Shown: positions 8,525 through 16,046, counted from the first letter of the stretch. The stretch is DNA of 18,662 bases from Chitinophagales bacterium (GCA_013298445.1 JAAFHQ010000021.1:1-18662); one strand, 5' to 3'. The notes: generated from the letters alone by a model not told the origin. Program-made: numbers and translations.

Positions 8525-8557
8525 TTTGCTTTCCCTTCCGAATTTCGATTATATTTG
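8525..8557 (+). promoter_or_regulatory. Predicted promoter of the OmpA-fused ABC transporter operon
   Basis: TTTG at 8525-8528 and TATATTTG at 8550-8557, 21 nt apart, fit the Bacteroidota consensus. Transcription would start near 8563, giving a leader of about 120 nt. The leader has a small hairpin close to the start codon (CGGGTG at 8635-8640 with CACCCG at 8650-8655). The rest of the divergent gap 8319-8684 shows no gene; the minus strand has only a poor promoter match for the SusC-like gene. Confidence 0.5.
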
Positions 8558-8684
8558 TTGACATCAAGGGAAGCTGCAACAAAACTAAATGGAACAAAAC
8601 AGCAACCCTGAAACACAAAAAACCGTATGAAAAGCGGGTGAACTATTTCCACCCGAAGCAAATCCGGAAAACCCTTATCTCATT

Positions 8685-10472
8685 ATGGCACGATTAACCA
8701 CTTTAGGCAAACTCGCCGTGCTCCTGGTCATCGGGGGCGTAATCTTCGCTGGTGTAAAAATTTTGGGTAACATGGGCTACTTGGGTCAAAGAACGACCAC
8801 GGAGTCAACCGTAATCGAAAAAGTAGACCTACCTGATGCCCCCAAAAACGCCGCTACCAGCGTGCAACCACTTGAACTCCCCAGTTCAACACCTGCCAAT
8901 GTCGGTACCCCAGAAATCCGTTGGTTGTTGTGGGCCTGGAATGCCCAGATGGGCGCACTACTGGCCAATGGTGGCGCAGAAACCACCAAAGGAAGTATCA
9001 TGGCTTCCAAAAAAGTCAACCTGAAAATCACCCGCCAGGATGATGTGCCCCAAATGCAGGCCTCTTTGGTCAAATTCGCCGAAAGTTACAAAAGTGATCC
9101 CGAAACTCGGGAAGGCGCTCACTTTGTAACCATTATGGGCGATGGTGCTGCGGCCTTCCTGGCCGGATTGAACCCGCAACTCGAAAAACTGGGTGCTGAT
9201 TACCGCGCTCAGATCGTCTTTACTTGTGGTCGTTCTTTGGGTGAAGACAAATTTATGGGCCCACCATCCTGGAAAGAAAACCCCCAGGCAGCCCGGGGTG
9301 GGGTGACCACTGCGGTGTTGCGGGACGGTGACTGGAACATCGTGATCAAATGGTGCTCCGACAACGGTATCCCTGTCAATGCGGATGAAACTACCTACGA
9401 CCCGGAAGCCATGAACTTCATCGCCGCCGACACCTACATCGATGCTTCTGAAAAGTACATCAATGGTTATACTGAAGAGCGCGACGAGGTCAAAAAAGGC
9501 CAACGTACTGGCAAAAAAGTGACTGTCGGGGTAACCGGGGTAACTACCTGGACGCCTGGTGACGTAATGGTAGCCAAAAAGAAAGGTGGCTTGATCTCCA
9601 TCGTTTCGACCAAGGAATACCGCAGCCAGATGCCTTGTGTATTGATTGGCATCAAAAAGTGGATGGAAGACAATCCTCGCCTGGTAGAAAACCTGATCGA
9701 AGGGATTGCAGCTGGTGGCGACCAAGTGAAATCATACTCGCCAGCCCTTAAAAAAGCTGCGGCAATCAGCGCCGAAGTCTACAACGAAGAAACCGCTGAT
9801 TACTGGGAGAAATACTACAAAGGGGTAACCGAAACCGACCGCAAAGGTCTGCCGGTTGAACTGGGTGGTTCACGGGTCAATAACCTGGCCGACAACGCCG
9901 AAATTTTCGGGGTCAACCCTGGTAGTACGAACATCATCAAGATCGTGTACACTACTTTCGGCGACATCGTGAAAAAATTGTATCCTGATTTGGTGCCTTC
10001 TTATCCTGGTGCTGAAGAGGTGATCAACACCCGCTTCCTCAAGAGTGTGCTCGCTCGTGCAGGTAGCGACATTGCGAGTGCCGACGAGACCAAGTTCAAT
10101 GCCGATGACAACATCAGTGAAACGGTGAGTAAAAAATCCTGGGCCATCGAATTTGCTTCGGGTAGCGCAGAGTTTACTCCCGCTGCAAAGGTAGTGATGG
10201 AGCAACTGTTCAACGACCTGGTGATTGCCAGCAACCTGAAAGTAGAAGTCCATGGTCATACCGACAACGTTGGTGATCCATCTGCCAACTTGAAACTGTC
10301 GGAGCGCCGCGCTTTTGCGATCAAAACCTGGTTGGAAAACAAATCTGCCAATAACTTCCCTGAAGGGCGGGTAACGGTATTTGCACACGGTGCCAGCAAC
10401 CCAACTGTATCTAACGACACCCCAGCTGGTCGGGCCAAAAACCGCCGGGTGGAAATTATTATGGGTAAATAA
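8685..10472 (+). CDS. Membrane-anchored ABC substrate-binding protein fused to an OmpA peptidoglycan-binding domain
   Basis: This 595-residue protein has three parts. Residues about 8-28 form one uncleaved transmembrane helix (LAVLLVIGGVIFAGVKIL). Residues about 75-440 look like a type-2 periplasmic binding domain of the NMT1/SsuA kind: a nucleotide-free, globular, charged segment with a late ENPxLVxxxIEG-like stretch (DNPRLVENLIEGIAAGG). Residues about 475-595 are an OmpA C-terminal domain. In that domain GHTDN (Asp527) and LSERRA (Arg542), the usual diaminopimelate-binding pair, are intact, as is GRAKNRRVEI. The permease and ATPase genes follow directly, which supports a transport role. Normal binding proteins are free or lipid-anchored, so this one seems held to both the inner membrane and the cell wall. 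Similar proteins have been annotated as phosphate ABC binding/OmpA proteins; the substrate cannot be read from the sequence. The ATG has no strong ribosome binding site, which is common in this phylum. Confidence 0.85.
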   Translation: MARLTTLGKLAVLLVIGGVIFAGVKILGNMGYLGQRTTTESTVIEKVDLPDAPKNAATSVQPLELPSSTPANVGTPEIRWLLWAWNAQMGALLANGGAETTKGSIMASKKVNLKITRQDDVPQMQASLVKFAESYKSDPETREGAHFVTIMGDGAAAFLAGLNPQLEKLGADYRAQIVFTCGRSLGEDKFMGPPSWKENPQAARGGVTTAVLRDGDWNIVIKWCSDNGIPVNADETTYDPEAMNFIAADTYIDASEKYINGYTEERDEVKKGQRTGKKVTVGVTGVTTWTPGDVMVAKKKGGLISIVSTKEYRSQMPCVLIGIKKWMEDNPRLVENLIEGIAAGGDQVKSYSPALKKAAAISAEVYNEETADYWEKYYKGVTETDRKGLPVELGGSRVNNLADNAEIFGVNPGSTNIIKIVYTTFGDIVKKLYPDLVPSYPGAEEVINTRFLKSVLARAGSDIASADETKFNADDNISETVSKKSWAIEFASGSAEFTPAAKVVMEQLFNDLVIASNLKVEVHGHTDNVGDPSANLKLSERRAFAIKTWLENKSANNFPEGRVTVFAHGASNPTVSNDTPAGRAKNRRVEIIMGK

Positions 10473-10479
10473 TAACCGG

Positions 10480-10537
10480 TTGGGCGACCCTACGTGGTCG
10501 CCCAATAATAGGGGCGGCCACGTAGGACCGCCCCTAT
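10480..10537. repeat. Two REP-like hairpins between binding-protein and permease genes
   Basis: Hairpin 1 (10480-10505) has arms TTGGGCGACC/GGTCGCCCAA and a 6-nt loop. Hairpin 2 (10508-10537) has arms ATAGGGGCGG/CCGCCCCTAT. The loop regions CCTACGTGG and CCACGTAGG are reverse complements of one another, so hairpin 2 is an inverted, diverged copy of hairpin 1 and the two could also pair across. Related sequence occurs at 14351-14371. The spacing fits an intercistronic element that protects or limits mRNA, as REP elements do in malE-malF. Confidence 0.75.
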
Positions 10538-10550
10538 GAATATACCAACC

Positions 10551-11348
10551 ATGTCCAACTACCTCCAAGACTTCATTCGGGCTTTTAAACCCAATACCAG
10601 CGTCAGCAAAATGACCATGGCCATCATCATCGTGGTGCAAGTCATCATCGCTATGTTCGCCTGGTATTCTTCTTCCGAAATTTTGCCCCGACCGCCCGAA
10701 ATCCTTTCCGCCTTCAGCCGACTGTTGAAGGGAGGAGATTTGATCAGGGAATTGTTCACCAGTATGGGGCTCTGCTTGCAGGCCATGGGCTTGTCGATAT
10801 TGATTTCTCTGGCCTTGTCCTATCTGACGGTTCTGCCTTTTTTTCGGCCTACCGCTTTTATCGTTTCCAAAGGACGCTTTTTGACCCTGGTCGGCTTGAG
10901 CTTTGTTTTTACCCTGCTTACCTCTGGCGGCCATAGCCTCAAGGTATCCCTGATGGTGTTTGGCATTACGGTATTTTTTGTCACTTCAGCGATTGCAATG
11001 ATTCAGGCCATTCCCAAAACGGAGTTCAACCATGCGCGTACCCTGGGCATGAGCGAGTGGCAAACCGTGTGGGAAGTCATCATTCTCGGGCGATTGCACG
11101 AGGTCTTTGAAATCATTCGCCAAAACTTTGCCATCAGCTGGATGATGCTGACTATGGTGGAAGGGATCTCCCGTGCGGAAGGTGGAGTTGGAGCCATGTT
11201 GCTCAATCAGAACAAACACTTGCACCTGGATGCGGTTTTTGCCATCCAGATTTTGATTCTCCTGGTGGGAATCGGCATGGACTACCTCATTGGAGTCATC
11301 AAAAACATCATTTGTCCCTACGCTTCTTTGAGTTTGGAAAGAAGATAA
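10551..11348 (+). CDS. ABC transporter permease (SsuC/TauC-like, BPD_transp_1 family)
   Basis: This inner-membrane permease has about 265 residues and five to six hydrophobic segments, for example MTMAIIIVVQVIIAMFAW, LSILISLALSYLTVL, SLMVFGITVFFVTSAIAMI and FAIQILILLVGIGMDYLI. The cytoplasmic coupling loop is recognisable as an EAA-type motif, EFNHARTLGMSEWQTVWEVI, which docks on the ATPase. The usual Pro after the motif is replaced (ILGRLHEVF). An earlier in-frame ATG at 10536 lies inside the arm of the preceding hairpin, so the start at 10551 (MSNYLQDF) is preferred; the difference is five residues. The ATPase gene starts 9 nt after the stop, so the two are almost certainly cotranscribed. 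The single permease gene implies a homodimer in the complex. Confidence 0.85.
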   Translation: MSNYLQDFIRAFKPNTSVSKMTMAIIIVVQVIIAMFAWYSSSEILPRPPEILSAFSRLLKGGDLIRELFTSMGLCLQAMGLSILISLALSYLTVLPFFRPTAFIVSKGRFLTLVGLSFVFTLLTSGGHSLKVSLMVFGITVFFVTSAIAMIQAIPKTEFNHARTLGMSEWQTVWEVIILGRLHEVFEIIRQNFAISWMMLTMVEGISRAEGGVGAMLLNQNKHLHLDAVFAIQILILLVGIGMDYLIGVIKNIICPYASLSLERR

Positions 11349-11357
11349 GCATTTAAC

Positions 11358-12182
11358 ATGGCACTGACACACGAGTTTAAAAATACCATTCTTAAGGTTG
11401 AAAATGTTTCGCTCAACTTGGGCGGAAACCAGATCCTTCGCGACGTCAATGTCGACATTCGCGATGTGGTTAGACCAGGGATGAGCCAGGGGCAAATCGT
11501 AGGTTTTTTGGGCCCATCGGGGATCGGCAAAACCAAATTTTTTGAAATCCTTGCTGGCCTGCTGAAACCAGATAGTGGTCAAGTATTATTGGGTGATCCG
11601 CTCACCCCGGTAAAAGTGGGTAGGGTAGGGGTAGTCCAACAAAGTTACCCACTTTTCAGCCACCGTACGGTGATGGGCAACTTGATGGTGGCTGCTGCAC
11701 GTAAAGGTATGCCTGCCAATGAGCAAAAGGCGAAATGTGAAGAAATGCTGGCCCATTTTGGCTTGCAAGGCCACGCCAATAAATTCCCGGCTGAACTTTC
11801 TGGCGGGCAACGCCAGAGGGTGGCCATTGCCCAACAATTGCTTTGCTCTGATCACTTCCTCTTGCTTGATGAGCCATTCAGTGGGTTGGATATCATCATG
11901 ATTGAAAAAGTATGCGAATTGCTGCGCAGCATTGCTGCTTTGCACGAACACAATACAATCATCGTGGTGTCGCACGACATTGAATCGACGGCCTCTATTG
12001 CAGATACCTTGTGGGTGATGGGGCGAGATCGGGACGACAAAGGTGAAATTATCCCTGGTTCGCGCATCAAATACACCTATAATTTGATTGAACGTGGCCT
12101 GGCCTGGCAAGAAAACGTGATGGGCCGGCGGGATTTCCACGAGTTAGTGGATGAGGTGAGGGGGCTGTTTAAAACATTATAA
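11358..12182 (+). CDS. ABC transporter ATPase (SsuB/TauB-like)
   Basis: This 274-residue ATPase has every core motif intact: Walker A GPSGIGKT (52-59), Q-loop VVQQSYPLF (92-100), signature LSGGQ (147-151), Walker B FLLLDEP (167-173), D-loop SGLD, and switch His206 in VVSHD. It would bind two permease copies at the inner membrane and power uptake. About 55 residues follow the switch region (from DTLWVM to the end), somewhat long for the nitrate/taurine-type importers it resembles; they include a charged MGRDRDDKGEI stretch of unknown role. It is the third gene of the operon begun at 8685. Its stop codon overlaps the left arm of a convergent hairpin terminator. Confidence 0.93.
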   Translation: MALTHEFKNTILKVENVSLNLGGNQILRDVNVDIRDVVRPGMSQGQIVGFLGPSGIGKTKFFEILAGLLKPDSGQVLLGDPLTPVKVGRVGVVQQSYPLFSHRTVMGNLMVAAARKGMPANEQKAKCEEMLAHFGLQGHANKFPAELSGGQRQRVAIAQQLLCSDHFLLLDEPFSGLDIIMIEKVCELLRSIAALHEHNTIIVVSHDIESTASIADTLWVMGRDRDDKGEIIPGSRIKYTYNLIERGLAWQENVMGRRDFHELVDEVRGLFKTL

Positions 12183-12263
12183 TTAAGGAAGAAGGGTTTA
12201 AAGGCAATCGGTCACCGAGCGAAGTCGAGGTGCCGATTGCCTTTAAACCCTTCTTCCTTAATT
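12181..12263. terminator. Bidirectional terminator: perfect 31-bp hairpin between convergent genes
   Basis: The arms 12181-12211 and 12233-12263 are perfect inverted copies, 31 of 31. A further CACC/GGTG extension adds 4 bp across a one-base bulge, leaving a loop of about 12 nt. The ends are AT-rich (AATTAAGG and CCTTAATT), giving short U-tracts on both transcripts. Each arm overlaps the stop codon or last codon of its neighbour (TAA at 12180-12182 on plus, TAA at 12258-12260 on minus). Confidence 0.85.
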
Positions 12264-13625
12264 AAACTTCCGCTTAAAGAACCAACTGCTATCGTTCAGT
12301 GTAAAGCCAAAGTGGAATTGCACATAGTTTTCTTTCAAACCATCAACTGCCCCAAAACGCCCGGCTTCGAGTGCCAGATTGACAAAAGAAAGGGTTTGAC
12401 GAGGCAAAATGATTGGAATACCAACCCCCAATGTTACACCGAAATTGGTCAACTGTTGTCCGTTGTTGCTGCGGGCGTCCTGGGCGTGAAAAACCCCCAA
12501 ACGGTATCTGGAACGACTCCAGTTGTTGTTGTAAGACTGCACATCGGGGATGAATTCAAGCCCAAAAGCCATGCGGCGCGAATCGGAAAGAGACTCTGTT
12601 TTGGCTTCATTCAGGTACTCACTCCAGCGGGTTTGTAGGTATTCGGCGCTGATGCGCAATTTACCCAAAGATTCATAGGTCAGACCGAAGCCCATTTCAC
12701 TGGGCAAAGTTCCTCGGCGTTCAATATCCGCTTCGTAAGTTATGGTATCTGACACCGAAGAATTAGGAGACAAACGACGGTACAAACGACTGCTCACCGA
12801 CTTGAGGTCACTATTGGGTGTGTAAGTAAAGCCAAAGATGAATGAACGATCGCCAATTTCCCGAACCCCTTGTTCATTGGGTTTATCCAGATTGATGACG
12901 TATTGAGCACCCAGTTTAAAAATGGTGCTGCGGTAGCTGATGTCATCCTGTAAATCGGTGGAGTAGGCCAGTGCCACACTGTCCAGGTATACGCCCCGAC
13001 TGTTCGCAACTTTTCCAAAAAGAGCCTGCAATTCCGCGCCAAGGGATAGGTTCCCAATACGAACTCCATTGCCGAATCCCAATTTATAGGTTCCGCCCGA
13101 CCCCTTCAGGTCAGTTGTAATCCGATCAAGGGTTTCGCCCCGGATTTCCACATTTTGGATATTGTAGCCAACTTCAGAATATGGACTCAAGTGAAAACCC
13201 ATACCCCAGTTGAAATTGTGCTTTTTGCGTTCTTGCGCTCGGTTGATCGAGTTGTTCAATGGGAAGGCCAGAGAAATCTGGCGCAAGTTGCCACTAAAGG
13301 CATCGTCCTTTTGATCTCCATCAGACAATGCGGAATATTTGGCCGATACGCCCAATTCAAAGCCGGCGACTTCCAGTGCACTCAATGCGGCTGGATTCAA
13401 CCAATTGGTATGCGAAGCATCGCGCACTGCAATCCCCATGCCAGCCATCCCGGTTTGTGATACCAGGGCTGATGAAAACAAATCACCCAGGCCAAAACGA
13501 GAATAGGGTGAATTTTGTTTGGGTAAAATTTGTGCGGTGGTCGTTTGTGCCGAGGCCACCCAGGGCATCCACAGTACCAGCACGGCTGCGCTAAGCGCCG
13601 TTTTTATCGTCCAACTACTCGACAT
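12258..13625 (-). CDS. Outer-membrane beta-barrel protein, downstream of coaX
   Basis: This 455-residue protein has a signal peptide (about 1-26, ending in VASAQ), then SPYSRFGLGDLFSS and a run of alternating hydrophobic/polar strands. It ends in amphipathic strands such as YVQFHFGFTL. Glycines and aromatics are frequent and the sequence mentions no catalytic motif, so an outer-membrane barrel related to FadL/OmpP1-like porins is the best description. The early NWLNPAALSAL stretch recalls the N-terminal NPA motif of FadL-type proteins. The start overlaps the last 11 nt of coaX, which suggests translational coupling. In Bacteroidota a barrel gene is often found right after coaX, and the role of that pairing is not known. 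The ligand is unknown. Confidence 0.75.
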   Translation of the reverse strand: MSSSWTIKTALSAAVLVLWMPWVASAQTTTAQILPKQNSPYSRFGLGDLFSSALVSQTGMAGMGIAVRDASHTNWLNPAALSALEVAGFELGVSAKYSALSDGDQKDDAFSGNLRQISLAFPLNNSINRAQERKKHNFNWGMGFHLSPYSEVGYNIQNVEIRGETLDRITTDLKGSGGTYKLGFGNGVRIGNLSLGAELQALFGKVANSRGVYLDSVALAYSTDLQDDISYRSTIFKLGAQYVINLDKPNEQGVREIGDRSFIFGFTYTPNSDLKSVSSRLYRRLSPNSSVSDTITYEADIERRGTLPSEMGFGLTYESLGKLRISAEYLQTRWSEYLNEAKTESLSDSRRMAFGLEFIPDVQSYNNNWSRSRYRLGVFHAQDARSNNGQQLTNFGVTLGVGIPIILPRQTLSFVNLALEAGRFGAVDGLKENYVQFHFGFTLNDSSWFFKRKFN

Positions 13626-14343
13626 TATGTTTCAATATTTTGTTCAATCCAATGAATACTAAATCGGGTTCATGTATTGCGCTGATGCTCAGGGTTTGTA
13701 GCAAGAGCGCAGCATCTCCTCCCGTGAGTATGGTTTTGCTGTGACTTTCTACTGTTGCCCATTTTTGACTATACCCTTCAATTTCGAGTGCAGTACCCAA
13801 CAATGCACCATTGATCATGGCATTTGGGGTAGCATCTCCGATCCATTCCTGAATTCCATTCAACTCCACTTCCGGAAGCCTTGCTGTAAATTCATGCATG
13901 GCGCGCAGCCGCATTTTTACACCAGGAGCAATATTTCCCCCCAGGTAAACGCCGTCTGCGCTCAAAAATTCGTAAGTAATACAACTACCTGCATCCACCA
14001 CCAGGCAATTCTCTCCTGGAAAAATGGCAAAAGCTCCGACCACTGCAGCAAGGCGATCTTTCCCCAGGGTTTGTGGGGTTTTGTACGCATTGCGGATGGG
14101 TAGTGGGGTATCTGCATCCAACTGTACGAGGCGACATTGGCTTTCCAAGCGCTTTAATTCGGTCAGTTCCAATTGCCGACCTACCGAACATAAGATCACA
14201 TTCTGCACCTTATGGTTGGTTACCAGCTGTAATAAATCCTCGATCGTCCAGTTTTCCCAGAGTTGGCGCAATACCAATATATCCCCCTCAAAGAGGGCGA
14301 GTTTGGTACGGGAGTTGCCGATGTCGATCGTTAAATTCATCAT
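13615..14343 (-). CDS. coaX: Type III pantothenate kinase
   Basis: The enzyme phosphorylates pantothenate with ATP, the first step of coenzyme A synthesis, in the cytoplasm. Its motifs are complete. Numbering from the second Met: the phosphate loop IDIGNS (5-10), GKDR (93-96), VVDAGSCITYEFL with the conserved Asp116, GGNIAPGV (134-141), ALLGTALEIEG, and ILTGGDA. At about 242 residues it is the usual size. Two adjacent ATGs (14343 and 14340) are possible starts. A third in-frame ATG at 14373 is rejected because its ten codons come from a REP-like hairpin and look nothing like the family N-terminus. The gene lies downstream of purH across that repeat, and its end overlaps the barrel gene by 11 nt. 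No promoter match is seen directly upstream, so it may depend on the purH transcript. Confidence 0.93.
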   Translation of the reverse strand: MMNLTIDIGNSRTKLALFEGDILVLRQLWENWTIEDLLQLVTNHKVQNVILCSVGRQLELTELKRLESQCRLVQLDADTPLPIRNAYKTPQTLGKDRLAAVVGAFAIFPGENCLVVDAGSCITYEFLSADGVYLGGNIAPGVKMRLRAMHEFTARLPEVELNGIQEWIGDATPNAMINGALLGTALEIEGYSQKWATVESHSKTILTGGDAALLLQTLSISAIHEPDLVFIGLNKILKHNVE

Positions 14344-14350
14344 CCTGTAG

Positions 14351-14430
14351 GGGCGACCCTCGCGGTCGCCCATTAACGGGCAACCGTATACGGTCGCATG
14401 ATCAGGGCAACCACATAGGGTTGCCCGTAC
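14351..14430. repeat. Cluster of three REP-like hairpins between purH and coaX
   Basis: Hairpin A (14351-14371) has arms GGGCGACC/GGTCGCCC and a 5-nt loop. Segment B contains the perfect 12-nt palindrome ACCGTATACGGT (14383-14394). Hairpin C (14405-14426) has arms GGGCAACC/GGTTGCCC. ACGGGCAACC (14376-14385) can instead pair with GGTTGCCCGT (14419-14428), enclosing B and C. Hairpin A shares its arms with the repeat at 10480-10505, so this is a dispersed family. Position suggests attenuation or mRNA processing between the two genes. Confidence 0.75.
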
Positions 14431-14433
14431 GAA

Positions 14434-15960
14434 TTAATGTTTAAAATGCCGTACCCCGGTCATCACCATCGCCAACCCATGTACATCTGCATAATCCACG
14501 CTGTCCTGGTCGCGGATGGATCCGCCGGGTTGTACTACCGCAGTTACACCGGCCTCATGGGCTAGTTGAACACTGTCGGAAAATGGGAAAAACGCATCTG
14601 AAGCCATCACTGCACCATTGATGTCCAAACCAAAACGGTTGGCTTTTTCAATGGCGTGGCGCATGGAATCCACCCGTGAGGTTTGACCGCAGCCCATGCC
14701 AATCAATTGAGCATTTTTGGCCAGGGCAATTGCATTCGATTTGAGGTGTTTGACACACTTATTGGCAAAAATCATGTCTTTGATTTCTGCGGTCGTGGGT
14801 GCTTTTTTAGAAACCACCTTGAAATCGTCCTGCGCTTCGATGGCCAGGTCGGTATCTTGCTCGATCACTCCATTGAGCAAGCTGCGGAAGTTGCGGGCTT
14901 GTACGTCAAAGTGTTTGATTTTGAGCAGAATGCGGTTTTTCTTTTTCACCAGAAGCTCTGCCGCTGCGGGATCAAAATCGGGGGCCAGCAAAACCTCGTA
15001 GAATATTTCATCAACTGCCTGAGCCGTGGCCAGGTCTATTTTAGTATTGGAAATCAAAATCCCGCCAAAGGCCGACACATTATCCGCCTGAAGGGCAGCC
15101 TGCCAGGCTTCCAACACAGTAGGACGGGTGGCCACACCACAAGCGTTGGTGTGTTTAAGAATGGCAAAAGTGGGATCATCGTTCAAAAACTCCCGCATCA
15201 AAGCGACAGCCGCGTCGATGTCGACCATATTGTTGAAGGAAATCGCTTTGCCGCCCAGTTTTTCAAATAGTTGCTCCAGGTCACCATGGAATACTGCCTT
15301 TTGGTGTGGGTTCTCTCCGTATCGCAGGGTTTCGTGTTGGATCAAGCTATGTTTGAACAAGGGTTCTTGTACCCCCCGGTTGAAATAATTAAAAATAGCA
15401 GTATCGTAATGACTGGATACCAAAAAGCCCCGGCGAGCCAGTTCTTTGCGGTCTTCCAGTTCAGTGGATCCTTGTTTGGTTTGGATCAGTTCCAGGAAAA
15501 AGGGATAATCATTGCGTGAAGCTACAATGGCCACATCCTGGTAGTTCTTGGCTGCTGCCCGAATCAGGGAAATGCCCCCGATGTCAATTTTTTCAATGAT
15601 GGTTTTTTCATCGCTGGTGCTGGCCACCGTTTCCTCAAAAGGATAGAGGTCAACAATTACCAGGTCAATTTCGGGGATCTCGTATTGCGCCAACTGAGCC
15701 TGGTGTTTTTCTTCCCGCCGTGCCAGAATACCGCCAAAAATTTTGGGGTGTAGGGTCTTTACCCGTCCATCCAAAATGGAAGGATAGGAGGTCAAATCTT
15801 CTACGGGAATGACGGGAATCCCCAATTCTTCAATGAACTGTTGGGTTCCGCCAGTAGAATAGAGGGTTACGCCATGCTGGTGCAATTCGCGAATAATCGG
15901 TTCTAGTCCATCCTTATAGTACACAGAAATAAGGGCCGACTGAATTTTCTTATGTGCCAT
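14434..15960 (-). CDS. purH: Bifunctional AICAR transformylase / IMP cyclohydrolase
   Basis: This enzyme catalyses the last two steps of purine synthesis: formylation of AICAR with 10-formyl-tetrahydrofolate, then ring closure to IMP. At 508 residues it is normal length. The N-terminal MGS-like cyclohydrolase domain (about 1-140) shows SALISVYYKDGLEPI, LYSTGGTQQFIEELGIPV and LDGRVKTLHPKIFGGILARR. The transformylase domain follows, with the catalytic Lys269-His270 pair in AILKHTNACGVA, then SDAFFPFSDSVQLA and the C-terminal GGSIRDQDSVDYADVHGLAM. The ATG at 15960 begins MAHKKIQSALIS, the usual family start. A TACCTTTG promoter element is 38-45 nt upstream. Beyond it is a terminated small RNA read in the same direction. 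Downstream, coaX is reached through a hairpin cluster. Confidence 0.97.
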   Translation of the reverse strand: MAHKKIQSALISVYYKDGLEPIIRELHQHGVTLYSTGGTQQFIEELGIPVIPVEDLTSYPSILDGRVKTLHPKIFGGILARREEKHQAQLAQYEIPEIDLVIVDLYPFEETVASTSDEKTIIEKIDIGGISLIRAAAKNYQDVAIVASRNDYPFFLELIQTKQGSTELEDRKELARRGFLVSSHYDTAIFNYFNRGVQEPLFKHSLIQHETLRYGENPHQKAVFHGDLEQLFEKLGGKAISFNNMVDIDAAVALMREFLNDDPTFAILKHTNACGVATRPTVLEAWQAALQADNVSAFGGILISNTKIDLATAQAVDEIFYEVLLAPDFDPAAAELLVKKKNRILLKIKHFDVQARNFRSLLNGVIEQDTDLAIEAQDDFKVVSKKAPTTAEIKDMIFANKCVKHLKSNAIALAKNAQLIGMGCGQTSRVDSMRHAIEKANRFGLDINGAVMASDAFFPFSDSVQLAHEAGVTAVVQPGGSIRDQDSVDYADVHGLAMVMTGVRHFKH

Positions 15961-15997
15961 TGTTTGGTTTGGTAGATACAGTTTAAAAAAAGATGCG

Positions 15998-16005
15998 CAA
16001 AGGTA
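15998..16005 (-). promoter_or_regulatory. Bacteroidota -7 element (TACCTTTG) for purH
   Basis: TACCTTTG on the minus strand is an exact TAnnTTTG match, which would start transcription about 30 nt before the purH ATG. No clear -33 TTTG is seen at 19-21 nt. It lies downstream of the small-RNA terminator, so purH need not depend on readthrough. Confidence 0.55.
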
Positions 16006-16046
16006 AATAGTTTTTGCGATTGTGTGCAGTTAGTAAGTGGTGGGCT

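Noticed and set aside
8628..8642. Four-codon leader peptide (ATG to TGA) in the 5' leader of the transporter operon
   Set aside because: Too short to distinguish from chance, and it has no run of regulatory codons as attenuator peptides do.
8413..8661. 82-codon minus-strand frame in the divergent gap 8319-8684
   Set aside because: It runs antisense across the promoter and leader of the transporter operon, has no recognisable domain, and no start signal.
8958..10934. Long minus-strand open frames (255 and 354 codons) opposite the binding-protein and permease genes
   Set aside because: They are antisense to genes with complete family motifs, have low-complexity His/Gln/Asp-rich translations, and resemble no protein family.
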